64,000 bases of DNA from contig CM057229.1 in the NCBI GenBank assembly GCA_029891385.1, positions 124,001 through 188,000 of the forward strand, written 5' to 3'. Under the pieces are notes generated by a model. That model searched no databases. It was not told the DNA's origin and was given only the letters and a program-made list of their open reading frames with translations. The position numbers and the translations under genes are program-made. Shown here piece by piece: positions 11,084-21,158 of this stretch (positions within the stretch are counted from its first letter, which is position 1; each line of letters begins with the position of its first letter). The DNA is from Erythroxylum novogranatense. Lineage: Eukaryota > Streptophyta > Magnoliopsida > Malpighiales > Erythroxylaceae.

Positions 11084-13618
11084 ATGGCTGCAGAATACTC
11101 TGGCAGGAGAGATTCTAACGCTCAGCTATTGGAAGAACTCGAAGCACTCAGCCAATCACTCTACCAAACTAACACTCCAACAACCACCCGGAGAACTGCC
11201 TCCCTTGCACTTCCTAGAACTACTGCAGATGAGATCACCAAAGTTCCTGAGAAGTCATCTTCAAAGCCTCGCTTCTCGAGACGTATGTCCTTGTCACCAT
11301 GGCGTTCTCGCCCAAAGCCTGACGATGATGAGGAGGACAGCAAGAACCCTACCAAAGTGTCCAATCAATCTGACATCAGGAAGCTGGACGAGAAAACAAG
11401 TTCCGGTGAGAAGAAAGGCATATGGAAATGGAAGCCTATGAGAGCTCTTTCGCACATTGGGATGCAGAAGCTGAGCTGCTTGTTCTCGGTCGAAGTTGTG
11501 GCTGCACAAGGCCTTCCAGCTTCCATGAATGGTCTTCGCCTTTCTGTTTGTGTCAGGAAGAAGGAAACGAGAGAAGGTGCTGTTCACGCCATGCCTGCGA
11601 GGGTCTCACAGGGAGCTGCGGATTTCGAGGAGGTTCTGTTCTTTAGGTGTCATGTGTACTGCGCTCCAGGACAGGAAAAACAGCTGAAATTTGAGCCGAG
11701 GCCCTTTTGGATTTACATGTTTGCCGTTGACGCTCAAGAGATTGAATTTGGAAGAAGTTCTGTGGACTTGAGTGAACTAATTCAGGAATCTAGAGAGAAA
11801 AGTCTTGAAGGTACTAGGGTCAGGCAGTGGGACACTAGTTTCGATTTGTCAGGGAAAGCCAAAGGAGGAGAACTGGTTCTCAAGTTGGGGTTTCAGATTA
11901 TGGAAGATGGAGGGATTGACATCTACAATCTAGCTGAAGGATTCAAGTCAAGTAAAACAGGAAATTTTGGTCGTAAACAGACAAAAACGTCGTTCAGTGT
12001 TCCTAGTCCTAGAATGACAAGTAGAGCTGAAGCTTGGACACCTTCACAGAAAAAACCAGCTGCAGAACTTCAAGGAATTGATGACTTGAATCTTGACGAT
12101 CCAGCCCCGGCTCCCGCTCCAGCCTCTTCTTCCCAGAAATCAGCAGACCTAGAGCCAAAAGTTGAAGATCTTGATCTTCCGGACTTTGAGGTTGTAGATA
12201 AAGGAATTGAGATTCAGGATAAAGAAGAGGCCAAAGATGCAAAATCTGAAGAAACAATTGGAGGAGAGAAATCAAGTTCAAGCGAGGTTGTTAAGGAGAT
12301 AGTTCATGATCAGGTTCATCTAACAAGATTGACTGAGCTTGATTCTATCGCTCAGCAGATAAAAGCCCTAGAGTCTATGATGGGCGAAGAGAAAATAGTG
12401 AAAACAGAGGATGAAACTGAGAGACTAGATGCCGAGGAAGAAACCGTAACAAAAGAATTTCTCCAGATGCTTGAGGAAGAAGAAGCCGACACATTCAAAT
12501 TCAATCACACTGAAATTCCGTATCTGCAACTAGAGGCAGGTGATGATGAAAGAGAGGCAGAGTCCAAAATGTATCTCTCTGATCTTGGAAAAAGCTTGGG
12601 CTGTGTAGTTCAAACGCGGGATGGAGGGTATTTAGCTGCTGCCAATCCTCTGGACACCATTGTTGCAAGAAAAGACACTCCAAAATTAGCGATGCAGTTA
12701 TCAAAACCACTTGCTATTTCATCCCAAACATCCATAAGCGGGTTTGAACAATTTCAGAGAATGGCAGCCCTTGGTTTCGAGGAACTCAGCTCTCAAATCC
12801 TGTCCATTATGCCTATCGATGAACTAATAGGGAAGACTGCAGAACAAATAGCTTTTGAAGGTATAGCTTCGGCTATCATCCAGGGAAGAAACAAAGAAGG
12901 TGCTAGCTCAAGTGCTGCTCGAACTATTTCTGCAGTTAAAACGATGGCAACTGCGATGAATGCAGGCAGGAAAGACAGGATTTCAACTGGGATCTGGAAC
13001 GTGAATGAAAATCCATTGACAGCAGAGGAAATTTTGGCTTTCTCAATGCAGAAGATTGAAGTAATGGCCGTGGAAGCATTAAAAATTCAGGCAGAGATGG
13101 TAGAGGAAGAAGCTCCCTTTGATGTTTCTCCATTGATTATTGAAACAGAACGTAATCATCCTCTATCCACTGCAATTCCGCTCGAGGATTGGATTAAAAA
13201 ACACAGCTTGGCTACTTCAGATGATGTGGCAACACTCACTGTAGCAGTAGCTATCCAGCTACGTGACCCCTTGAGGCGTTATGAGGCAGTTGGTGGTCCT
13301 AAGGTAGCACTTATTCACGCAACACCTACTGGCATGAAAGAGGACAAGTACGACGACGAGAAGAGGTTTAAAGTGACAAGCTTGCATGTAGGAGGTTTGA
13401 AGGTAAGGTCGGTGGGGAAAAGGAACATGTGGGATAGCGAGAGACAAAGGCTTACAGCAATGCAGTGGCTGGTTGCTTATGGACTGGGAAAGGCAACAAA
13501 GAAGGGAAAACATGCTCTTGTAAAGGGACCGGACCTGTTGTGGAGCATTTCCTCGCGAATAATGGCTGACATGTGGCTCAAACCCATGAGAAATCCTGAT
13601 GTTAAGTTTACCAAGTAG
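11084..13618 (+). CDS. PMI1: PLASTID MOVEMENT IMPAIRED 1 (PMI1)-like protein
   Basis: A single long exon encodes 844 residues from the ATG at 11084; Arabidopsis PMI1 is 843. I chose this start because 'MAAEYSGRRDSNAQLLEELE' matches the PMI1 N-terminus, while the upstream ATG at 10991 adds an unrelated leader. A basic segment with 'RRMSLSPWRSRPK' (residues 67-79) precedes the NT-C2 domain at about 128-272 ('MQKLSCLFSVEVVAAQGLPA' at its start, 'GGELVLKLGFQIME' at its end). An acidic, disordered middle follows ('LDLPDFEVVDKGIE', then 'LTELDSIAQQIKALESMM'). The conserved C-terminal half carries 'YLSDLGKSLGCVVQTRDGGY' and ends near 'MADMWLKPMRNPDVK'. PMI1 is a plasma-membrane-associated protein needed for chloroplast and nuclear photorelocation through short actin filaments. 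The frame is intact, with no introns, as in Arabidopsis. Confidence 0.96.
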   Translation: MAAEYSGRRDSNAQLLEELEALSQSLYQTNTPTTTRRTASLALPRTTADEITKVPEKSSSKPRFSRRMSLSPWRSRPKPDDDEEDSKNPTKVSNQSDIRKLDEKTSSGEKKGIWKWKPMRALSHIGMQKLSCLFSVEVVAAQGLPASMNGLRLSVCVRKKETREGAVHAMPARVSQGAADFEEVLFFRCHVYCAPGQEKQLKFEPRPFWIYMFAVDAQEIEFGRSSVDLSELIQESREKSLEGTRVRQWDTSFDLSGKAKGGELVLKLGFQIMEDGGIDIYNLAEGFKSSKTGNFGRKQTKTSFSVPSPRMTSRAEAWTPSQKKPAAELQGIDDLNLDDPAPAPAPASSSQKSADLEPKVEDLDLPDFEVVDKGIEIQDKEEAKDAKSEETIGGEKSSSSEVVKEIVHDQVHLTRLTELDSIAQQIKALESMMGEEKIVKTEDETERLDAEEETVTKEFLQMLEEEEADTFKFNHTEIPYLQLEAGDDEREAESKMYLSDLGKSLGCVVQTRDGGYLAAANPLDTIVARKDTPKLAMQLSKPLAISSQTSISGFEQFQRMAALGFEELSSQILSIMPIDELIGKTAEQIAFEGIASAIIQGRNKEGASSSAARTISAVKTMATAMNAGRKDRISTGIWNVNENPLTAEEILAFSMQKIEVMAVEALKIQAEMVEEEAPFDVSPLIIETERNHPLSTAIPLEDWIKKHSLATSDDVATLTVAVAIQLRDPLRRYEAVGGPKVALIHATPTGMKEDKYDDEKRFKVTSLHVGGLKVRSVGKRNMWDSERQRLTAMQWLVAYGLGKATKKGKHALVKGPDLLWSISSRIMADMWLKPMRNPDVKFTK

Positions 13619-13903
13619 GTAAAAGACTCTTTACCACTCTTCCCAGCTTCTTGGAGGATTAGAAAATGCCTCAACATTCGGGTCTTGGAGAATGTTTTTG
13701 GAACAACAATCTGTATGAAGATTTCGTGCCAATAAGATTCTTAATTCAGTGAGCATTTCAATTGTAAGCTTTCATGTGATAAAAAGAAACTGTCTTTTTT
13801 TTCCTGAAGTTCTGATAACCCTAGGTCTGTATAGAAATGTGAACCCCATCATTTCAAAGAAGGAATTGCTTCAAAACCAAACTCACTGCATCAAACTTGA
13901 TAC

Positions 13904-14404
13904 TGTTGGTTGGTTAAATATTTGGGCTCATTCTATAATCCCATGTTAAAAATGTGCGGGAACGGTGAAGGTTGCTAAAAATCATAAAAGGAGCCTCCCT
14001 TTTTTGTTAAATCATCCCGAAAGTTATTTTTGATAAGATGAATTTTATTATCTCCTTTTATAGTAATTCAATTTGTACTATTTCCATAAAATAGTGAAAT
14101 ATGAATATAGTAGTATATGAGGAAGCAAACATAATTGGCTGATCTTCGTTAAATTTGATGTTCTTTATTTATCTATTTAATAACTATTGTCGGGTATAAA
14201 TGTAGTGAATTATTGTGCTATTAAATTATATGTCTAGGAAAATTCTGTCTAGAAGATTGGTATTTAAGTGAGACCGTCTGCGACACTCCAATATTTACTT
14301 GGTGTGATTTTTTAATATAATCGTTCACACTCTATTTACCTAAGCAATAGTGATCAAGGTGAATTTGTCACTATTGGTGAAAATTAACCCGAAGTTTCTC
14401 AACA
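13904..14404 (+). repeat. Left LTR of copia element G
   Basis: 501 bases with TG...CA ends. It matches 16014-16358 in several blocks (for example TCATTCTATAATCCCA and TTCTTTATTTATCTATTTAA variants) but carries about 150 extra bases near its 3' end (about 14230-14390). The many differences point to an old insertion. Confidence 0.75.
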
Positions 14405-14776
14405 ATTGCTATCAGAACTAAGGTTTTTTCTTAGTATGCTCTGTGGTTGCAACGTGGTCTGATCTTTCACATCAGGAAATATTTTTTCTTGAGCTATTGA
14501 CATTTCGCATTGACAGCTATTGAATAGAAATAGTAACAGAGATGACAAAAATCAAAGATACTACTGCATCAACCTCATCGACAGGCTCTACCTCGTCTAT
14601 TCTGGCAAGGACTGCTGTGACAAATGCAAGATTCGCGATGTAGATTTTTTATGGTACGGGTCATTTCGACAAGTGACAAAGTAAAGTTCAAGATGTTCTT
14701 TTTCGGCAAGGTCTTGGCATCATCGTTGAAGAAAAGAAACCAAATGATTTAATTAAGGAAGGGAGACTCCTTTTAT

Positions 14777-15241
14777 GATTTTAGAAACCTCCACCATTCC
14801 CACACATTTTCGATATGGGATTATGGAATGAGCTAAAATATTTGACCAACTAACAAATCTCTACCTTGGCGAATTCTACTTTTTCAAATCTCTCACAAAA
14901 CTCATCTTTAGTAATGTTTTCAAATGCGTTTCAAAGCGCTCATCTTCAATTTTTAGCAATATTGATCAAGTCCAAACAACGTTGGAACTTGATTGCAGTC
15001 TCCACCTTTGTCAGGATATCAACAAGATTCTCAGTAGTCTTAATCTTCTAGATTACTACTCTACCTTCTCCAGAACCTCTCGTACAAAGTGATAACGAAT
15101 ATCAATATGCTTCGTTTTTGCATGATAAATTTGATTTTTTGCTAAATGAATGACACTTTGACTATCACAATGTACTTTGTCATGCTTTTGTCCAATCCTC
15201 AATTCATCAAGCAATCCTTGAAGCCAAATTGTCTCCTTCAA
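14777..15241 (-). pseudogene. Inverted copia RNase H plus LTR-start fragment inside element G
   Basis: The minus strand reads an uninterrupted RNase H C-terminal segment ('GLLDELRIGQKHDKVHCDSQ', then 'YHAKTKHIDIRYHFVREVLE', 15241-15056), followed by the pol end and the first bases of an LTR (to about 14777). It is the mirror image of the plus-strand sequence at about 15640-16090 in the same element, so two related 3' ends face each other. Confidence 0.75.
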
Positions 15242-15436
15242 TATTTCATTATATTACGTTCAAATGTCTAATATTTCATCCATTTACGTTCCATTGCATT
15301 ATAAGCAATTCAATTCCGTCCTATTTCATTTCATTCCATTAAAAATTTTACGTTCAACCAAATATAGCCTAAGGGAAGTAGTGCATATAAAGAGTTTTCA
15401 TGAAAATTTTAAGATTTTTGGTTTCGTATTTCAACA

Positions 15437-15923
15437 GGATAAGCAAGACGGTCAATGTGTAGTTGAATATTGTGTTTCCGACTACATTGATGATTTAGAT
15501 AAACGTTGATCAACTATTGGCTATGTGTTTACTCTTGCAAAGACACCAGTTAGTTAGAAGTCTACCTTATAGTCAACAGTTGTTTTGTCGACTACAGAGG
15601 CAGAGTATATGACAATTACGAAGGCTGTGAAAGAGGCACTTTAGCTTCAAGAATTGCTTGATGAATTGAGAATTGGACAGAAGCATATCAAAGTACACTG
15701 TAATAGTTAAAGTGTCATTTATTTAACAAAAAATCAAGTTTATCATGCAAAAACGAAACACATTGATTTTCATTATCACTTTGTACGAGAGGCTCTGGAA
15801 GAAGGTGGAGTAATAATTCAGAAGATTAAGACTACTGAAAATCCTACTGATTTGTTGACAAAAGTAGTGACTGTGATCAAATTCCAACATTATTTGGACT
15901 TGATCAATATTGCTAAAAATTGA
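15437..15923 (+). pseudogene. Copia RNase H end of pol (plus strand, element G)
   Basis: Translation gives the copia RNase H landmarks: 'DDLDKR' with 'TTGYVFTL' just after, 'TEAEYM', 'LLDELRIGQKH', 'YHAKTKHIDFHYHFVREALE' and the terminal 'TENPTDLLTK', ending near 15922. In-frame stops fall at the positions of tryptophan and glutamine codons (for example before 'LQELL'). Confidence 0.8.
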
Positions 15924-16013
15924 AGACGGATGCTTTGCAGAGCATTTGAAAATACTACTAAATATGAGTTTTGTGAGAGATTTGAATAAGTGAAATTCGC
16001 CAAGGTTGAGATT

Positions 16014-16358
16014 TGTTGATTGGTCAAAATATTTTGTCTCATTCTATAATCCCACATCCAAAATGTGTAGGAATCGTGGAAGTTTCTAAAACCATAAAAG
16101 AAGCCTCCCCTCTTTAGTTAAATCATTCCAAAAATTATCTTTCATAAGATAAATTTTTTCTTTTCTTTTGTAATATTTTACTTATATTAATTACAAAAAA
16201 TAATGAAATATCAATTTAGTAATGTTCAAAAAAGTAGGCATAATTAGCTGAAACTTGTTAAATACTGATGTTCTTCATTTATCTATTTAATGGCTATTAT
16301 CAGATATAATTGTAGTGAATTATTTTACTATTAAATTACATTTTTGAGTTTCTCAACA
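16014..16358 (+). repeat. Right LTR of copia element G
   Basis: 345 bases with TG...CA ends, shorter than its partner at 13904-14404. It lies directly after the pol end and a purine-rich stretch. Confidence 0.75.
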
Positions 16359-17001
16359 GACATACATATCTAAAAGCATAATCCAAGATCATATTTTTAT
16401 GCAAGCCCGTTAATCTTTTTCGAACATTGAAAACAGTAGCCTGACATCAAAGAATCCCAGGACAGGACATTGAGTCGATGAGAAACGGAGGATATATTAG
16501 ACATTTATGGATCGACTGAGTTTTGCATATCTGTATTTATGATTGTTTTTGTTTTTGTTTTCGTAAGATATTAATTTATTCCCTTTATGTTTCCTTTTTT
16601 TAACGTGTTTCTTCAAATGGTTAAGTATAATTGAGACTTCTATACATAAGTTTTTGTTTCTAAAACTTATATACTCAATCACCAAATATCATGTTGGTTC
16701 ACCAACTATCGTAAAGGTTTATTGTTGCAAGACAAAAAGGTAAGTTTTTAACCCATTTGATATCTATTCTTTAATACCCAATAATTATTATCTTTAATGT
16801 TATTTACGAGACTCAAATCTATAATTCTAATAGGATAAATCCATGCAGATGAATTGGGAAACGTATTTTCTGAGCTATGAAAGGCGAGCGACTTTTGCAT
16901 GATCGAGGGATAGTGGCGAGAGTAGACTCTTAAGTGGGCCATAAGTGGTTTTTGATCAGGTAGTCTGATTTTTGGTCAGGTCCTTCTACTGCAACTGAAC
17001 T
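16359..17001. other. AT-rich spacer, nothing recognised
   Basis: No coding, RNA or repeat signal was found on either strand; the short ORFs here have no family resemblance. Confidence 0.5.
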
Positions 17002-17600
17002 TTGCGAACGGTTTTGAACAGTAAGGACCGGAACACAGAGCAAACCTTGTCGTTCACTGAATTAAACAGATTGATATATCCAATAGTTGAGGAACAAAAG
17101 AACTTGCTGTTGGACAGGAACCAACCGGTGAAAAGGACAAAATCAGGTTATATGGACCTGAAGAGGGTTGCGAAACCTGTGAGTGGACAGAGTCCTCTTA
17201 CTGTTGTATCTCGCCGGGGAAGCATGACGAACCAAAGCATGCCTCTTATGGATCCTTTTGTGATCCTTTTCCGTAGTATTCATGAAAAGCTCCCTGACAA
17301 AGGAACCATGCGAAGCATGCTTTTCCCCCACTTCGGTAGCATGTTTTGTACAGCAGAGCCCCCTGTCAAACACGAACATTGGGACGAAGAAAGCTTACGC
17401 AGGGGAGATGAGGATTACGTGTCAGAGGCTGCTGGAGAAGATTCGGATGACAATTTGCAGAGTCCACAGATTTCACGGCAGACAACAAACATAGAGAAGG
17501 ATATGCCACACCACACCACAACCCACTTCCCATGGGAGTGTCCCTGAGCATCAGACGCCATAGTAGTCTGATGTAAGCGAGCTTGCTCTCTATTCCAAGG
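17002..17600 (+). pseudogene. Tonoplast sugar transporter (TST/TMT) central-loop fragment
   Basis: An open stretch to 17547 encodes the hydrophilic central loop of a tonoplast monosaccharide transporter: 'AKPVSGQSPLTVVSRRGSM', 'MPLMDPFVILFRSIHEKLPD', 'MRSMLFPHFGSMF', 'HWDEESLRRG', 'DYVSEAAGEDSDDNLQSP' and 'ISRQTT'. Beyond it a frameshift is needed to continue with 'LSIRRHSSLM', which is also a TST loop motif, and then the match stops. None of the twelve membrane helices that flank this loop in TST proteins is present. TST transporters load sugars into the vacuole by proton antiport. This piece cannot transport and is a duplicated fragment. The first 50 residues of the ORF are not clearly TST. 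Confidence 0.8.
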
Positions 17601-17947
17601 AGCGTATAGATCACCATCCCGTTGGATCTGGAATGAATGGTTCATCCAGCTGAAACTGCCTAAAAAAGGCCCAACTTGGGTTGCGTTTCTTAATCCAGAA
17701 GGGAAGGATTGCAATTCAGATACTTCAGCAGCTATCCAATGATTTTCTCATAATCTTTTCGTTCTTCATCTTCCTGATTCAGTTTCCAAGATGTAAGTGT
17801 ACACAGTTTTCTGGTAGAAAAATAAAGGCCTGCCTTTTTCTTCTTCTTCTTGCAGACGACTCCTACTCTACACAATTCCGTCGCCAACAAATGCTACTCT
17901 CCTTGATTAATGTTAGATTAGATGTAATTGCAGCAGTGTCAATAAGT

Positions 17948-18019
17948 GGATCCGTGGCGCAATGGTAGCGCGTCTGACTCCAGATCAGAAGGTTGCGTGT
18001 TCGATTCACGTCGGGTTCA
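17948..18019 (+). tRNA. trnW-CCA: tRNA-Trp (anticodon CCA)
   Basis: 72 bases fold as a full cloverleaf. The acceptor GGATCCG pairs with CGGGTTC, with discriminator A at 18019. The A box TGGCGCAATGG lies in the D arm. The anticodon CCA is at 17980-17982 in loop CTCCAGA. The T arm has GTTCGATTC (B box). There is no intron and no encoded CCA tail, as expected for a nuclear plant tRNA. A TTTT run at 18030-18033 provides the RNA polymerase III stop. Confidence 0.97.
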
Positions 18020-18029
18020 AATCTGGCCC

Positions 18030-18033
18030 TTTT
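18030..18033 (+). terminator. Pol III terminator of tRNA-Trp
   Basis: TTTT lies 10 bases downstream of the mature tRNA 3' end. Confidence 0.75.
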
Positions 18034-18402
18034 ATATTTGCTTTGCTCTTTTCTCACATCCGCTCCGTACAGCAGTGGTTCCACTTCCAAGTGCAACGGC
18101 TTCTCATTACCTTTCTCGTGGGATCGAGTATAAAATTAATTCAGTGATTAAGCATACTAATTATTCCCGCCACTTGAGATTGCCCCACCCAATCCAAGTT
18201 GTTTTGGTTTTCTCACTTTTTTCTTTTAAAATTGAACGGTTGCAAACAAAATGGAATTTCAATAAACAAATAACGTGATCTTTTCAATCTTTGTTTTTGC
18301 TTTTGTCGTCAACTAATTACTATCCTTTAGATGAGGGGCAGAAAAAGAAGGGTTTGTCTTGTCTCACTTTGAGGTTTAGTGCCATTTTCAATCATATCTT
18401 GT

Positions 18403-18482
18403 GGCTCATCCATTATTTAACTGTATTTACTATTTAGTACTCATATGCTCATCCATTATTTAACTGTATTTAGTACTCATAT
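18403..18482. repeat. Direct tandem duplication of about 40 bases
   Basis: GCTCATCCATTATTTAACTG and the following bases up to TACTCATAT occur twice in a row (18403-18446 and 18447-18482), the second copy lacking a 7-base CTATTTA block; a third start (GCTCATCC) follows. The rest of 18040-19200 holds nothing recognisable. Confidence 0.8.
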
Positions 18483-19220
18483 GCTCATCCCTCTACACAA
18501 CCAGCCATATGATACCCCCCTTTGTTAATCAAATTCAAACCAAAGTCGCTTACCCATTATGACACTTACCTGTTCTAGCCACTACCCACTGCCATTGCCA
18601 TTGCCATTTTCTTAGACGGAATCATAGGTGACGTGCCGGGCTTCTAATCCCCTGGACCGTTTCCCCTGTGCACTCGTGTTCCAGCAACATCCAACCACAC
18701 AATAACTCGGGATGATGTTAGAACAAAGGGGCACAGGTGATTCGAAGCCGACGCGCCTGCCTCAGGCTCAATGTAGTTGCTTTAGGCATTAATTGTGTGA
18801 CTAAAATACATTAAATACTTCCTCAACAACCGAGTAAGGGTAATTTTGGAAGGCATTACATTTACACATGATACCGCCTCCTAAGAATGCGGTAAATAAG
18901 ACAGAACGTCAAACGACGAACACAGTACATTAACCCCAGCACCAACCAACAACAACAAATAACCAAAAATTGCAATCTTATTATTTAAATTTAATGACAC
19001 CAAATCAACTAAACACTTCCTCCGATTCGGTCCTAATAGCAAGCAGCTCTTCTAATTTTAGATTTCTCAACAAATTCTCATTTAAGTTTTAACTTATATA
19101 TATATAGTAATATATATTCATAATTACAGTAAACATATATAAACTAATTACTGAAATTAATATACGGAGGCTTGCTATGTACTCAAGAAAGAGATAAGCA
19201 ATCAAAGATGGGAGAGCTAG

Positions 19221-19826
19221 CTAGGGCAAGAACCTATTCCCATCATCTTCCCGCTCCTTTAGTGTCGCCTCAGTTTCAGCTCCGCCGCTAGAACTTGCCG
19301 CCGTCGGCAATCCACCGCACTTCTGGCACCGCGCCATCACCAGAATCTGGCGGCATGACGGGCAAGAAGAGTGAGATCCCAGCCAAGTGTCGATGCAGCT
19401 CACGTGGAAACCATGTCCGCACTGAGGCAGCACCCGGATTTCGTCCCCGGTGGTGAATTCTGTCAAGCAAATGGCGCAGTCGGAGAATCTGACGGCCCAG
19501 TCGGCCGAGAAAGTTTGTATGGGGAGCGAACGAAGGATCTTCTTTTTGAGGCCTTTGTTGGCGGCCGAAGGCGGCGGAGGAGGAGCAGGATTTGTAGTGC
19601 CGCCAGACGCGGCGTTGGAGGAGAAGCGGCGGAGCCAGGCGCAGCGAGCGACGGCGATGAGGCCTAGAACGCATATTAAAGCGCAGAGGAGGGCCGCCAG
19701 AATGACCACGAAGTCGGAGTCCACAGTGGCAGGTTGTTGCTGCGGAGGCGGCGACGAATCCTTGGTGGAGTGAGCTGGGGTCGCCGAGGCGTTAACGGCG
19801 GTTAGGAACCTGAAGTGACGAGTCAT
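19221..19826 (-). CDS. RING-H2 E3 ubiquitin ligase of the ATL family (ATL8/ATL80-like)
   Basis: A single exon encodes 201 residues from 'MTRHFRFL'. I preferred this Met over one 24 codons upstream because ATL8/ATL80 proteins start MTR-x-x-R-L-L. A membrane helix spans about residues 38-60 ('VVILAALLCALICVLGLIAV'), followed by the ATL signature 'RCAWLRRF', a proline-rich linker, and the GLD-like motif 'KGLKKKILRSLP' at 91-102. The RING-H2 domain is complete: C117, C120, C136, H138, H141, C144, C155 and C158, with W148 in the E2-binding position and 'LPQCGHGFH'. ATL ligases are membrane-anchored and ubiquitinate targets, often in sugar-starvation, hormone or defence responses. An intronless structure is normal for the family. 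The C-terminus 'NRFLP' resembles ATL8 'TFLP'. Confidence 0.94.
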   Translation of the reverse strand: MTRHFRFLTAVNASATPAHSTKDSSPPPQQQPATVDSDFVVILAALLCALICVLGLIAVARCAWLRRFSSNAASGGTTNPAPPPPPSAANKGLKKKILRSLPIQTFSADWAVRFSDCAICLTEFTTGDEIRVLPQCGHGFHVSCIDTWLGSHSSCPSCRQILVMARCQKCGGLPTAASSSGGAETEATLKEREDDGNRFLP

Positions 19827-20207
19827 GTGAAGGAAATTGGTAAAGCAAAGACTCGTGTCAGAAGGGAGAGAGAGCGTTTTGGTTGGGTAGTTAATCATGT
19901 GGTATGTAATGCTGATATTAAACTTGGTAATAAAGGAATCTGTTGGGGCCTCGCTTGGACATCAACTCAACTCTCTCTATAATTTACAAATTTGGATAAT
20001 AATAAAATAGGAATAAATATAATTTGATTTAAATTAAATTTAAAATAATTATAATAAAATATTAATTGAATTGAATTAAGTCCAAAAATTATATTTAGTC
20101 ATCGTCATTTCATATTAGTTTTAAAAGAAAGAAAGAAAGTCGGAGACTTTTGTTGACTCCGGTAAACCAAAATAGAAAAAGGATAAAATAAATCCAACCA
20201 CCACTTA

Positions 20208-20252
20208 CCAGTCACCAGTCACCAGTCACCAGTCACCAGTCACCAGTCACCA
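20208..20252. repeat. CCAGTCA minisatellite
   Basis: Six perfect head-to-tail copies of the 7-base unit CCAGTCA. Confidence 0.92.
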
Positions 20253-20819
20253 CTTTGTTTTCCACAGAACAATGAACATGGCTGCGCCGAAAGACCCAAA
20301 AGCGACTAGTGAACTGGTAGATAAACACCAAGAAGATGATGTGGACTAGGACTAGGACTAGGACTGAACTGGACTAGATTTGTGCCGCATGCCAGTTGTC
20401 GGCATTTTACGCTTACTTGCTACGTTGGAATGCTCTGGTCGGTTGCTATGGTCCGTCCAAGTGTCAAACAATATCCTCATCAATTCCTCGGAGAAATTAC
20501 TAAATTTAAGTGAAGTTAGGAAGAGTCCTAACGATTAGGAATACGCAAAGAACATTTGTGATTCACAGTTCCATTATCGACTTTTGGAGGTGAGCACAAT
20601 ATTGTATATGAATTGACTTGAGACCACAAGTTTCATAAATTCCCTTAAAAATCTAAGCCAACATAATTCGCGTTTCATAATAGACCTCTCACCAAACGTT
20701 AACCAAACTCATTATGGCCATGGTGGGATCTTCAACATCTATAAGAAACAATGAAAGGTGGTATCTTGAATATATACATATATATATATCACAAGGTTAT
20801 GGCATTGCTAAAATACTAG

Positions 20820-20845
20820 ATGATGATGATGATCATCATCATCAT
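20820..20845. repeat. Perfect 26-base palindrome of ATG/ATC triplets
   Basis: ATGATGATGATGA is followed at once by its exact reverse complement (13-base arms, no spacer), so the stretch can extrude as a hairpin. It lies in the intergenic space between the ATL gene and the OEP21 3' end. The other repeat here is a GGACTA run near 20343-20365. Confidence 0.9.
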
Positions 20846-21158
20846 ATCCAGAGAATAAGTCCTTTTGACTCAACTTTCAAAGGTTCGACTTAGAAGGTCT
20901 TCCTCTGCAGAAGTTGCGACAGATGCAAAATGTCATCTCCATTATTAAGCGTGTGTGCTCATTAATCATATGAAAAGAGAAAATTGAATTCAAGGATTTA
21001 TTTTTGTATACACAAGAAGTGCAACCCAGTAGATATTACACATCTTATAGTTTTCACGACTAAGTCATATATATCTTCTGAGTGCAACTCAAACAAAAAG
21101 AACATGAACTTTGCAGCTGCAAATCTCAACTTCAAAAGAACATCTCTAGTACATTTCT

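Larger units (their letters stand above)
13904..16358 (+). mobile_element. Degenerate, rearranged Ty1/copia element (element G)
   Basis: Two direct terminal repeats, 13904-14404 and 16014-16358, both begin TGTTG(G/A)TTGG and end TTTCTCAACA. Just inside the left repeat, TTGCTATCAGAACTAAGG resembles an initiator-Met tRNA primer site. A gag start follows at about 14542 ('MTKIKDTTAST'), then stops. The interior keeps only the RNase H end of pol: on the plus strand from about 15437 to 15923 with several stops, and again on the minus strand at 14777-15241. The element is about 2.45 kb, so most of pol is gone. The 5-bp flanks (GATAC and GACAT) are not identical. It is clearly dead. Confidence 0.8.

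Noticed and set aside
19827..19898. Upstream start for the ATL protein adding 24 residues
   Set aside because: ATL8/ATL80 proteins begin at the MTR-type motif found at 19826; the extension has no family support.
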